This document shows positions 10,664 through 20,441 of a stretch of DNA of 64,000 nt, piece by piece (within the stretch, counting starts at the first letter, position 1; every line of letters begins with the position of its first letter). The notes beneath the pieces were generated by a model that was not told the origin of the DNA, ran no database searches, and was given only the letters and a program-made list of their open reading frames with translations. The DNA is from Fragum whitleyi (Eukaryota; Mollusca; Bivalvia; Cardiida; Cardiidae), in the NCBI GenBank assembly GCA_948146395.1, contig OX411543.1, positions 21,368,026 to 21,432,025 of the forward strand. The letters are read 5' to 3'. The position numbers and the translations under genes were made by a program.

Positions 10664-10955
10664 TATCAAGCAATGAAGCCTGCATTGATCTGATATCATC
10701 TGTCAGATAACGGGCAGTCTATTTTTAGAAACAATTTGAATACTCTTTCACCAGATTTTATTTTTATTTCTAAATGTTTATTATAGAAATGATTGCATGA
10801 TAAATAGAATAACATGTAAGTGTCTTAAAATACAAAGGTTAGCTGGTCTCGGCTGCCAGAAATTATCATGACTCGGCAAAGCCTCGTCCTGATAAATTCT
10901 CCCAACCTCGACCAGATAACATTGATGTTTTAAGACACTAACATATATTTCTCTA
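10664..10955 (+). mobile_element. Foldback MITE family Q, copy 2, abutting the NHL gene
   Basis: It aligns with 35464-35776 and, inverted, with 4078-4370: CAATGAAGCCTGCATTGATC, then GCATGATAAATAGAATAACATG, then the hairpin bounded by GTGTCTTAAAAT and TTTTAAGACACTAACAT. Its right end lies within about 35 bp of the NHL start codon. The 60-codon minus frame at 10781-10963 is part of the element. Confidence 0.78.
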
Positions 10956-10989
10956 TTTCTCAAGCAGCGAGATTTTCATATTTTTGAAT

Positions 10990-11859
10990 ATGGGTCAGAG
11001 ACAGTCAAAGCGGAAGCGGAAAGAAATCAGACACCTGGTTCCCTTCCTGGATGTTGATGTTAACGTAGAACCGGATGACAGATGCAGCATTAGTGGGATC
11101 ACGTGTTTAAATGGCGGACGTATCATAGCAACGGATTATCTGGGGCATGTTGTGAAGTATTATGATATTAAACTGCTCAAACTTTTGGATCATATTGAAG
11201 TGGAGTCGGCTCCATATGAGGTTTGTAAATCAGAAAGTAGCGACGCACTAATCTACGTCACTCTTCCGTTTTCAAAGAAAGTTTTGTGCATAACAATAGA
11301 GAACGATAAATTATCGATACTGTTGAGTATATCAGTGGATGGGCTATGTTACGGTGTGGCTTGTCACAAAAATGGTTTAGCTGTGAGTGTACGGACAGAC
11401 AAACACGACTGGCAGGTGGAGCTACTTGATCTCAGTGGAACTGTTTTAAACGTCATAAAACATGATGAATTTGGAAAGAAACTTTTTGGTTACCCCGACT
11501 ATATTGCCATGGATACGGAGGGGTCAAGGTTATATGTTTCTGACGGTCTTCAAAACACAGTGACGTCACTGTTATTGAACAGTTCATCGAACTTTGTATT
11601 TAGAATAAACTTTGTCTATAAAGATAAACATTTACTGACACCGAAAGGTATTACGTTAGACGCTAACGGTGACTTGTACGTTATAGGGTGCGAATCAAAC
11701 AACGTTCATAAGATCTCTAAGAACGGACAAAAACTGGGTGTAGTGTTGAACGGCAGGGAAGAAATAGTGACACCTATGGGGATATTTTACGAAATAGATG
11801 AAAGAAAGATATTTGTCACTGAAGGTTCTAGGAAAATAATGATATTCAAAGAGCCATAG
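10990..11859 (+). CDS. NHL/TRIM-type beta-propeller protein, putative N-myristoylated
   Basis: An uninterrupted 289-residue frame. The ATG at 10990 has A at -3 and G at +4. Residues 1-11 read MGQRQSKRKRK, which fits an N-myristoylation signal (Gly2, Ser6, Lys7) followed by a basic patch. Residues 30-289 are propeller-like repeats: GGRIIATDYLGHVVKYYD (about 45-62), YGVACHKNGLAVSV (near 118), YPDYIAMDTEGSRLYVSDG (near 170), PKGITLDANGDLYVIGCESN (near 218) and a last strand set ending IFVTEGSRKIMIF. These are the NHL-repeat pattern found at the C-terminus of TRIM proteins, a family greatly expanded in bivalves. RING, B-box and coiled-coil segments are missing, so it is either a short NHL-only protein or the last exon of a TRIM gene (a CT-rich tract and AG lie at about 10948-10965). 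An in-frame TAA at 10939 limits any upstream extension. A possible AATAAA signal lies at 12024-12029. Propeller domains usually bind protein or RNA partners; the partner here is unknown. Confidence 0.83.
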   Translation: MGQRQSKRKRKEIRHLVPFLDVDVNVEPDDRCSISGITCLNGGRIIATDYLGHVVKYYDIKLLKLLDHIEVESAPYEVCKSESSDALIYVTLPFSKKVLCITIENDKLSILLSISVDGLCYGVACHKNGLAVSVRTDKHDWQVELLDLSGTVLNVIKHDEFGKKLFGYPDYIAMDTEGSRLYVSDGLQNTVTSLLLNSSSNFVFRINFVYKDKHLLTPKGITLDANGDLYVIGCESNNVHKISKNGQKLGVVLNGREEIVTPMGIFYEIDERKIFVTEGSRKIMIFKEP

Positions 11860-12238
11860 CAATATATCAAAATTGGATTGTTTCGGTAATTTTCTGAACA
11901 AAAATTCTTCACCAAGACCGTGTTTTTGCTTGTTTATTATGTATATCACAAAGGATAGTGTTTCACTATGATGATAAAAAGGGGCTCTCAATATAAGATT
12001 CGTTCTCTAGGAAAACCTATATAAATAAATATAAGATTGACAATATACTTAAAACCTAACACTAAAATTAATAAAGTACTAGTTATCATTAAAGCAAGAA
12101 AAGCAACTTGTTTCCAAATCAGAAAAACATACATGGATTGACCTTTTTGTACCACCATATTGAAAGTAATAAAGAGGAAAACATTGCCAAAAAAAGATAA
12201 ATTGCTTGTTTCAAGCAATTTCCCCGTTTCCTCAATTT
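11860..12238. other. 3' flank of the NHL gene
   Basis: Contains AATAAA at 12024-12029, a candidate polyadenylation signal. About 12180-12236 resembles the piggyBac-like MITE core (AAATTGCTTGTTTCAAGCAATTT), cut off by the next element. Minus-strand frames of 98 and 92 codons (11695-11991, 11988-12266) have no recognisable domains. Confidence 0.5.
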
Positions 12239-13073
12239 TTAGCTCCCCTGAGCACATCGTGCTCAAGGTGAGCTTTTGTGATCATTGAATGTCCGATGTG
12301 CGTCGTGTGTCGTCCGTCGTCAACAATTTAAGTGTTTACACTCTAGAGGCCACAAATATCACCCAATCTTCATGGAACTTTGTCAGAATGTTTGCCAGGT
12401 CACAAGGATGAACCCTATTGAAAATGGGAAGGATAAATGTCATATCATTGGAAAAGGGGCCTTATTGACAATTTTCTTGTTAATACTCTAGATGCCACAA
12501 ATATGGCCCAATATTCATGAAACTTGGTCAGAATGTTGGCCAGGTCACAAGGATGAACCCTATTGAAAATTGGAAGGATCCATGTCATATCATTGGAAAA
12601 GGGGCCTTATTGACAATCTTCTAGTTCACACTCTAGAGGCCAGAAATATGGCCCAATCTTCATGAAACTTGGTCAGAATGTTGGCCAGGTCACAAGGATG
12701 AACCTTATTGAAAATGGGAAGGATCCATGATATATCACAGGAAAAGGGGACTTAATGATATTTTTCTTGTTTACCTCCTTGAAGCCACGAATAGGACCAA
12801 ATCCTCATGGAAATTAGTCATAATGTTTGTCAGGTCAAAAGGATGAACTGTATTGAAAATGTGAAAGATCCATGCCATATCACGGGAAAATGGGTCTTAC
12901 TGATTATTTTCTTGTTTACACTCTAGGGGCATCAATTTTGGCCCAAACTTCATGAACGTTGGTTTTATGTAGAAATTTTCTCCTTTATGACATCTGCCTA
13001 TTTAATTGATGTGATGTCTCAAGAGTCAAAGAGACACGGGTGAGCCATCTAGAACCATCATGGTCCTCTCGTT
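12239..13073 (+). mobile_element. Pearl/HINE-like element, 145-bp units (copy E1)
   Basis: It begins TTTAGCTCCCCTGAGCAC with a terminal hairpin (GAGCACATCGTGCTC), then has GTCC/GTCG-rich microsatellite sequence to about 12325. Four tandem units begin at 12335, 12480, 12625 and 12770, with the next unit start at 12915, all spaced exactly 145 bp. It ends in a hairpin region CCATCATGGTCCTCTCGTT. It is closely related to the element at 37658-38512. The architecture matches non-autonomous Helitron-like/pearl elements of bivalves. Short ORFs in it come from unit repetition. Confidence 0.85.
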
Positions 13074-13242
13074 TCAATACTTAAAGTTTTTTTTTGTCAA
13101 TTTTTACGCACATTGAACTAACAGTTGCATTTTTTTTTGAAATTGGAGTAGCTAAAATTCTTTGTTTGGATGTATCTGGGACAACTAAAATTATAAAAAT
13201 GACGTCACTCTGGCAGGTTTTCCTGCAGAAAAGATCATATAT

Positions 13243-13506
13243 GTGCCCCGTGACGCGAAAAGGGACCATCCGGGAATTCTGTATTTTAATGAATTATTGA
13301 AAAAGAGAATTTGATCCAGCATAGGTCAACCAGAAGTCGCATTTTAAAAAATCTTTGACTGGAAGGTAGATTGATCATACTATAGATTCAGAAAATAAGC
13401 ACATTGCGAAACGTTTTGACCCTAGTCAGTCTGCGCAGACCGCGCAGTCTGACTAGGGTCGACACTTTACGCACTACCCAGATGGTCCTTTTTCGCGTGA
13501 CGGGTC
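13243..13506. mobile_element. MITE family Y, copy 1
   Basis: TIRs of about 25 bp read CCCGTGACGCGAAAAGGGAC at the left and the complement of GACCCGTCACGCGAAAAAGG at the right. A GC-rich central hairpin at 13421-13460 reads CCTAGTCAGTCTGCG...CGCAGTCTGACTAGG. Related copies: 24098-24312 and 49972-50204. The overlapping 62- and 68-codon frames at 13081-13300 are not supported. Confidence 0.78.
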
Positions 13507-13723
13507 ATATATATTTAGGGTTCTTGAAATAGTCGTTCTTAATGGTGACTTATGTTCTGGTTATGTTCTTAATAAATTGTGATTTATTTTAGAATACTTT
13601 CTAGGTACATGTAACGCCCTTGCCTAAAAAATAAAAAAAATAAAGCGGCGATACAAATGAAACATCGCGTTTTAGAATTTGTACATCTCGAAAACACGTT
13701 AACATCACAGACTGTTGTAGCTT

Positions 13724-14216
13724 GTAATCGCCGTAATAAGCCAGTTAGTAGCGCGTCGAACTGTCATAAGCTACTTGGTTCGATCCACGGCAGCGGCACA
13801 TATCCGTTCAGACTATTGGTCTCCAACAAATGGGTTGATAATCGTTAACCTGTGTGGGATAGCAGCTGGAGATAAAAGAGGGTGTATTTCGAGGCCCGTT
13901 TTACTAATACATTTTACGAAAAGAGTGGCCGTAAGTCAAAATCAGAAATCGTACCTATTTTTTTCATTTATTGTTAGATTCTGGCTTGCAATATCTCACT
14001 GGAATCGTCTCTAGAAGACGATGCAAATGAGATAATGCATGACAGAGTTTCATATTTGGTTTCTACTGCAGAAGCAACTTTATTTTTTGACTTACGCAAA
14101 AAAAATATCGTAAGATGTTTAGTAAAACAGGCCCTACAGAAAATTGTTAGGATGCTCCAGCCGCCGCGATATGACTGACAATTTATTAAAAGCGGAGTTA
14201 ACCCCCCACTCAAACA
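13724..14216 (+). mobile_element. tRNA-Asp-like SINE (family 1), split by a MITE
   Basis: The head and proximal body (13724-13890: AATCGCCGTAATAAGCCAGT, GGTTCGATCC, TGGGTTGATAATCG) and the distal part (14134-14216: ATTGTTAGGATGCTCCAGCC, GCCGCGATATGACTG) are colinear with the intact SINE. They are separated by an inserted inverted-repeat element (13893-14133). Confidence 0.78.
13893..14133. mobile_element. MITE family Z inserted in a SINE
   Basis: Inverted ends GGCCCGTTTTACTAATACAT and GTTTAGTAAAACAGGCC, continuing into TTTTACG/CGTAAGA and CGTAAGTCAAA/TTTGACTTACG, with an internal hairpin at 14000-14034 (GGAATCGTCTCTAGAAGACG). The ends resemble those of the element at 22421-22611 (GGCCTGTTTCATGAAAACAT). 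No coding capacity. Confidence 0.7.
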
Positions 14217-14223
14217 AATGTCA

Positions 14224-14320
14224 GTCCATTTAGCTCAGTCAATTGAAGGTCTTTCGCGTGGGTTCGATTCCCGGGCTGGCACACTAACAAACTTATTGTC
14301 TTTCTAATCCAATGTAATGG
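14224..14320 (+). mobile_element. tRNA-derived SINE (family 2), head region
   Basis: A box TTAGCTCAGTCAATTG and B box GGTTCGATTCC are followed by CGGGCTGGCACACTAACAAA, as in the copies at 3058 and 29085. The 3' domain is missing. It is a SINE head and not a functional tRNA gene: there is no matching acceptor stem. Confidence 0.65.
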
Positions 14321-14339
14321 CTAGTGTTACTCTAAATTT

Positions 14340-16502
14340 AACAAAAAAGAAAAATAACCTAGGAAAATGACACTGGGTTTGACTGTTTACCTTGAAGATA
14401 TTACCATCAGAAAGATATTGTCCCAAGCAATCACCATGTGAAATGTGAAGATCCTATCACTTACCATTCAATAGTTTTAGCATTGTTAAAGTTTTAATTT
14501 TTCAACAATCAGACCTTGAAAAATTACCTTGACCTTGATTGATGGCCTTGAACTTGGTACCAAAAGAAAGGCAGTGTCCCACACATTTATCGTGTGAAAA
14601 ATGAAGACCCCATCACTTACCATTCAAAAGTTATGGCCAATGTTAGAAGGTTTTTTTTTCACAAATTTGACCTTAGAAACGCCCTTGGCCTTGACTGATG
14701 TCCATAAACTCGGTACCAACAGAATGGTCTTGTCAAGAGCAATCATTACGTAAAATATGAAGGCCGCATCACTTACCATTCAAAAGTTATGGTGAATGTT
14801 GAATTTTTTAGCTCACCTGAGCACGAAGTGCTCATGGTGAGCTATTGTGGTTAGGTGGATGTCCGTCGTCCGTCGTCCGTCGTCCGTCGTGCGATGTCCG
14901 TCGTCAACATTTGCCTTGTATGCACTCTAGAGGCCACATTTTTTGCGGGATCAACCTGAATTTTGGTCAGAATGATTGTCTTGATGAAATCTCGGACGAG
15001 TTCGAAATTGGGTCAACTGGGGTCAAAAACTAGGTCACAGGGTCAAATCTAAGAAAAACCTTGTATGCACTCTAGAGGCCACATTTTTTGTCGGATCAAC
15101 CTGAATTTTGGTCAGAATGATTGTCTTGATGAAATCTCGGACAAGTTCGAAATTGGGTCAACTGGGGTAAAAAACTAGGTCACGGGGTCAAATCTAAGAA
15201 AATCCTTGTATGCACTCTAGAGGCCACATTTTTTGCCGGATCAACCTGAATTTTGGTAAGAATGATTGTCTTGATGAAATCTCGGACGAGTTCGAAATTG
15301 GGTCAACTGGGGTCAAAAACTATGTCACGGGGTCAAATCTAAGAAAAACCTTGTATGCACTCTAGAGGCCACATTTTTTGCCTGATCAACCTGAATTTTG
15401 GTCAGAATGATTGTCTTGATGAAATCTTGGACGAGTTCGAAATTGGGTCAAGTGGGGTCAAAAACTAGGTCACGGGGTCAAATCTAAGAAAAACCTTGTA
15501 GGCACTCTAGAGGCCACACTTTTTGCCAGATCAACCTGAAATTTGGTCAGAATGATTGTCTTGATGAAATCTTGGGCGAGTTCGAAATTGGGTCAACTGG
15601 GGTCAAAAACTAGGTCACAGTGTCAAATCTAAGAAAAACCTTGTATGCACTCTAGAGGCCACATTTTTTGCCCGATCAAGCTGAATTTTGGTCAGAATGA
15701 TTGTCTTGATGAAATCTTGGGCGAGTTCAAAATTGGGTCAACTGGGGTCAAAAACTAGGTCACAGGGTCAAATCTTAGAAAAACCTTGTAGGCACTCTTG
15801 TGGCTCCATTTATTGCCAGATCAAGCTGAATTTTGGTCAGAATCATTGTCTTGATGAAATCTTGAATGAGTTCGAAATTGGGTCAACCGGGGTCAAAAAC
15901 TAGGTCAGGGGGTCAAATCTAAGAAAAACCTTGTATGCACTCTAGAGGCCACATTTTTTGCCCGATCAACCTGAATTTTGGTCAGAATGATTGTCCTAAT
16001 GAAATCTCGGACGAGTTTGAAATTGGGTCAACTGGGGTCAAAAACTAGGTCACGGGGTCAAATCTAAGAAATACCTTGTATGCACTCTAGAGGCCACAAT
16101 TTTTGGCCAATCAACCTGAAATTTGGTCAGAATGATTGTCTAGATGAAATCTCGGATAAGATCGAAATTGGGTCATCTTGGGTCAAAAACTAGGTCACGA
16201 AATCAATTATTAAAATCCTTGTTAGTCAACCTTAAAATTGTAAAAAAGGGATTCTCAAGTTGTATAGAAGCAACAGCTTTGTTTAGCTCAGTCATTCATC
16301 ATTCTATTTCTCATTCTTCTTTTGAAATTTTTAGACAGTTCATTCAGGTGAGCGATTAAGGGCCACTATGGCCCTCTTGTTATTTATTTTTTTTTTTTTT
16401 TGACAAACAGAGTAATGGACAAACAGGCAAACAGATATACAAACAGACAAACGTATGGGGGAAAAACAATATTCCCCAGATCTATCGATGTAGGGGCATT
16501 AA
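14340..16502 (-). mobile_element. Pearl/HINE-like element, 156-bp units, reverse, split by E2
   Basis: Read on the minus strand, it starts near 16502 with the hairpin ATGCCCCTACATCGATAGAT...ATCTGGGGAATATTG, as in the element at 36788. A TCTG/TTTG microsatellite (16400-16460) follows. After the interruption, about three units of 156 bp occupy 14340-14806 (ATCACTTACCATTCAA at 14456, 14612 and 14768). A second pearl/HINE-like element (14808-16381) sits in its middle. The left end is decayed, so the boundary is approximate. Confidence 0.68.
14808..16381 (+). mobile_element. Pearl/HINE-like element with nine 145-bp units (E2)
   Basis: Starts TTTAGCTCACCTGAGCACG with a hairpin, then has repeats of GTCCGTC. 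Nine units begin at 14914, 15059, 15204, 15349, 15494, 15639, 15784, 15929 and 16074, every step exactly 145 bp. A unique 3' part ends CAGGTGAGCGATTAAGGGCC and a GGCCACTATGGCC hairpin before CTCTTGTT. It is almost the same element as 51367-53479, which has 13 units. Repeated 62-71 codon frames across units are artefacts of the array. Confidence 0.9.
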
Positions 16503-18199
16503 AAAGAAATGCATGTACCTGTACATTGTCGGAAATATGTACGTGTCATCTTATAGAGTATAAATCTTCTGTCAGAAATAAATAAACCGAGAAAAAATAA
16601 AAAAAAAAGTCCACCCAATAAAAACTTCAGATTTCTTAAGAGGTTTACACAGAAATTCTGTGAAATATATTGAAAATAAAACCCCGACCCTTTGGAATAA
16701 AACTTGGAAAGTTTGATGTGAATTGCAGAAGACGCTACCGAATTGCGGATGTTAAAGTAGACAGGGTGTCCTTTACAAAATTCGCAGAACCTCAATTAAA
16801 AATTATTTTTTTTATGTTTGCCAAATGCCATATTAGGACATAATGTATCCTGATTTGATGTCAACTTGATACCCTCTGCTGCTATCTGCAAATATTACGT
16901 TAAATGAACACAATTGAACATAAAACATATCTCGCGGTTTGAAAGCTCAAATTAACCAAATACAGACCGCATGTTCCTTGTCAAGAAACCAATCCCCATA
17001 TTCTCTATTTCAGTTCTGAGCTGACAGCATAACAACATTTGTATTGCTACATACGTTTCCTCATGCCCATTGGATATGTTCGTTTGAAACTCAATTAAAA
17101 TTGCTCGTTGAGACTTAAATTGCAATAGACTTGGTTTAAAAAATGACGTTTTAAAGGGTTTAAACATTAATTTTGCTTCCGTTTTAAAATTGTGGTTTCG
17201 ACGCATGGAAGCAAACGCGTCAACGTGAATGGGCGAATTTGGCGTTACGTCTTGCCATATGTCCTAATAAGTTGGAGAGTGCGAATAACAGTACTACTCT
17301 ATATGAAATGGTCAGCAAACGTTTTTTTTCCTTCTCTTTCAAGTAAAGCCCGTAAAATTTATTCAACGATTGACGATTTTTGATTATGCGAGTTGTCAAG
17401 TTTCTCTTGTTCTTGTTTCAATACTGTGTGGTATGGAAGACAACTGTTATTTGATTTTCTTCACTACAAAGATTAAGAAATAGCATTCATTTGAGAAGAG
17501 ACTCAAGATCGAACAAGTGACGTACGTCGACGTACAAAGCAATTGTTTTGACATTTCTTGAAAAACACTAAAATCACATGCTTGAATGAAAATAATGAGT
17601 GTTTGAGAAAATGAAGCACTGCAATCATTTGGGTACCTTGATTGATCATTTGATCATGCAGATATAAGATATTGGTTAAGATATTGGCAAAAAAAAAGTG
17701 GATACTTTCCTTTTTTGCTGAGTATACATTACTTGAAATGGTAGTTGAAAAGAACTCTTTTTGTAAATTAGGTTTCCAGGAAAAAAAGACAATACAAATG
17801 CCGCTAGCCTCACGAGTCTTGCGCATTCGGTCGTTCCAAATTTGATTAGCCGTCCGTTCTTTCACAGTCTCCATAGAAGGCGTCATTTCAAGCTTTAGGT
17901 AGATCAGTTAAAATAAATTAGATTTGCTACACCAAGTGTTTGTTTTAAAGATATTTCAGCGACTTTTTATACTTTCAATTCAGTTTTATCCATAATGATT
18001 TGTGCATTCCAACTGGCTGAAAGTATGGTTTCATAACTCCACGAAAACCACTTTAAGTACATGACAAATTGTAAGCTAGTACACAGATAGTCCATAAAGA
18101 TTTCTGTCGCATTATGTCTAAATCTCTACATTAGAACTACAGAAAAAGGGGTATTTTCAATTTCATATTATATTATTTCAGCAATACTTTCAAAAATTC
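16503..18199. other. Low-repeat region with one weak ORF
   Basis: No transposon ends are recognised. The 127-codon minus frame is listed separately. Other frames (16499-16795, 16952-17206, 17192-17383) show no domains and ordinary AT-rich composition. Confidence 0.45.
17503..17886 (-). CDS. Uncertain short ORF or first exon, unknown function
   Basis: A 127-codon frame on the minus strand starting MTPSMETVKERTANQIWNDR. The first ~29 residues are charged and have coding-like composition; the ATG at 17886 has G at -3. After about residue 30 the frame becomes phenylalanine-rich, low-complexity and typical of translated AT-rich DNA. The most plausible real reading is a short first coding exon (roughly 17800-17886) that splices away. 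No domain is recognised and no convincing donor was identified. It could equally be a chance frame. Confidence 0.22.
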   Translation of the reverse strand: MTPSMETVKERTANQIWNDRMRKTREASGICIVFFSWKPNLQKEFFSTTISSNVYSAKKESIHFFFANILTNILYLHDQMINQGTQMIAVLHFLKHSLFSFKHVILVFFKKCQNNCFVRRRTSLVRS

Positions 18200-18345
18200 T
18201 ATATTGTTGGTACTCATTGGAATCGTCTCGTAAAGACGATTCAAATGAGTACACATTACATAGTGTTTTTAAGAGGAACAAAGATTTTAGACAGGCTTTA
18301 TCCCCTTTTATCTGTATCTCTTTCTATGATTATTAGAGATTAAGA
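18200..18345 (+). repeat. Palindromic repeat family V, copy 1
   Basis: Hairpin TACTCATTGGAATCGTCTCG / AGACGATTCAAATGAGTAC, followed by ACATAGTG and a tail ending TTTATCTGTATCTCTTTC. Relatives at 50653-50830, 57640-57835 and 61921-62165 share CAAATGAGTACC, ACAACAT-GGG and the TTATCTGTACCTCTG tail. Confidence 0.65.
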
Positions 18346-19530
18346 GAATTTCTTTGTTTGGCGGAGATATGGAACTGAAAACCTAATCACGCAGGTGTTT
18401 GATTCCACTTTGTCGGTTAATACAGTGTGAAAATATTTTTATTTTCAAACTTTTTCAAATTGGCGAAAAGAATTTTCCTGTAATTCATTACTTTAGGCTA
18501 AATGAATTTTAGGAATATTCAATTCATCTCCTAAAGGGTCTTCACAGCTCATGAGAGTAGCCACACCCAATTAGAAAAAATAGGGTATAAACTTCTTTAT
18601 ACGCACTTTTGCCCAACGTAAAACCAGCGCTCTTGACGAACGGCTTGTGTTAGCACAAAACATTTACGTTGTCAGTATAGCGTTAATAATTGCCGTATGA
18701 GAAGCATGTGTAAGCGAACGAGTAACGTAGGTCTATAGATAACGTATACAAGGATTAGAATAACGTGTACTAAAGTTATGACAGTTCCTTGAGTCCTTGA
18801 AACGATCAAATTCGAAGAAATAAACAAGTGACATATGGCGAGGACCTGAATTGCTCTATTGACTTCCTTACAGCAAATAAACTTTAGCAGTCAATTCTAT
18901 AACTATTCATTCAAAGACTGTTTATTATGTAACCTCTTTGAACACAGAAAATTCGAGTTCAAAAATTGTTTACATTTAAAACAGTGACGTCACTGAGCCT
19001 CATTCTGAATGGATGCAAAGGTGGCACTCTGGGACTTTAGTACTTCCTGGTAGAAAGGTAAGCTTTAGACCAGAACACTTATATTCATTCTATGCATATT
19101 TTGACAAAAATGACAGCTTCTGTCTACAAAAAAAGTCAAATTGCCTATTCTTAAAGCGATTTTAGTATTTTCAAACAATATCAAATTCATAAATTTCAAT
19201 ACTGACCCATGATAAAAGATTTAGAAAACTAAGTTATACTATACTTTATTTAAAATATAATTCTTAAATTTTGTACCAATTTTTGAATATCTAGAACTAG
19301 GCACAATAGTCTAGGAAAACATTAAAAAGGGAAATTGCTTGCCCAAGGAATCCCAAATATATTTTCACTTACAAAGGATTAAAATATGTTTCGTTTTAGT
19401 CTTTCTTTATGTTTTCATGGGAAGCTAGTATGGGCAATGGTCACGCATTTAAAGTCTGTCCACATTGCTTCCGATCTTGGCAATTGCTGAAAAGAAGTAG
19501 TCGCTTGAGCAATATCGACTGTTTATGTAT
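18346..19530. other. Low-repeat region, nothing firmly recognised
   Basis: A CRE-type TGACGTCA occurs near 18986. TAGAAAGGTAAGC near 19053 would serve as a splice donor, but the only short frame before it ends at a stop codon. That makes a 5' UTR exon possible but unsupported. Confidence 0.3.
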
Positions 19531-19944
19531 ATAGAAGATAATCGTTTGTTTCAGTGTAAGATCGAATTATATTCATTGAGTGAACATCAAGGCTATATTT
19601 TCACGAGTGGTGGAGCCACGAATGAAAATATAGCTTTTGTTGTTCACGAAATGAAATATTTATCGATCTTGCTCGAAAAACAAACGATTATTCTATTTCT
19701 GTATTCCAAAAATGAGTCAAAATGTGAAATTTCTAGGACGCAATTTTGTAAAGCGCGTCATTTTGCTCGTGATTGCTATGCAATATTCATTGTGACGTCA
19801 CTTATTTCGCCCGCATAGATGACGTCAGATGGGATGAAATGCACAAAAGCAGGGTGTAAGTTTTTGATAATTTCACTGCTTTTGCGATGAGATTATCAAG
19901 TGATAATCTACCTTTATTTCTCAATAAACCACCGAAAAGCATTT
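19531..19944 (+). mobile_element. Lopsided foldback element R, copy 2
   Basis: About 414 bp. The left 164 bp (19531-19694) fold into one long hairpin: ATAATCGTTTGTTTC against its complement near 19680, GCTATATTTTCACGAGTGG against AATGAAAATATAGC. The tail contains two TGACGTCA sites at 19793-19800 and 19820-19827 and ends CACCGAAAAGCATT. The 97-codon frame at 19525-19818 lies wholly inside the element and is not a gene. Confidence 0.82.
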
Positions 19945-20441
19945 AAGAAATGTCCTTATCTTGCAAAAGATTCTATACGGTTTGATCGACTTCTCGTCGA
20001 CTCAATAACATAATGACGCTGAATTGATTCAATTTTCTGAATCATTTCCTTTTCTTGATATTTCTACAATATTCGGAAAAAAACTATCAAAAGCCCATTC
20101 TTTACCTCGCCCTGATAAATGGTCTGTAAACATAAAACTTTTAGAAAGTTTAGATTGATATCTGATCCGACACGCATAAAGGGGCCATCCAAGAATTTCG
20201 TAGAAATATCTTTCCGTGTGTGAGTGCGTGCTTTGCGTATGCACGTGCGAGCGTGTATGTGTGGGTGTCAGTGGGTGTCCTATTCTTGTCCTTTTTGATT
20301 TATGGATCAAATTCAAAATTACTTTGCACAGTTGTTCCGTTGTGTGAATAAACTAGTATCATGTGAAGAGTTTGTTCAGATACGCACAAATGTAAGCCAC
20401 TGCTCAATGCAAAGTGAAAAATCTTGTCCGGAGTATACAAA
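19945..20441. other. Non-coding DNA with degenerate GT-rich tract
   Basis: About 20214-20276 is an imperfect TG/CG alternating tract (GTGTGTGAGTGCGTG). Nothing else is recognised. The histidine/threonine-rich 95-codon minus frame at 20029-20316 is a translation of this tract. Confidence 0.5.

Noticed and set aside
14914..16216. CRISPR-like direct repeats
   Set aside because: The repeat is the full 145 bp with no unique spacers, in a eukaryotic transposon context.
14845..16359. Similar repeated ORFs in E2
   Set aside because: Same artefact of the tandem array; no start context or codon bias.
19525..19818. 97-codon ORF
   Set aside because: Lies entirely within foldback element R; the equivalent frame is not open in the other two copies.
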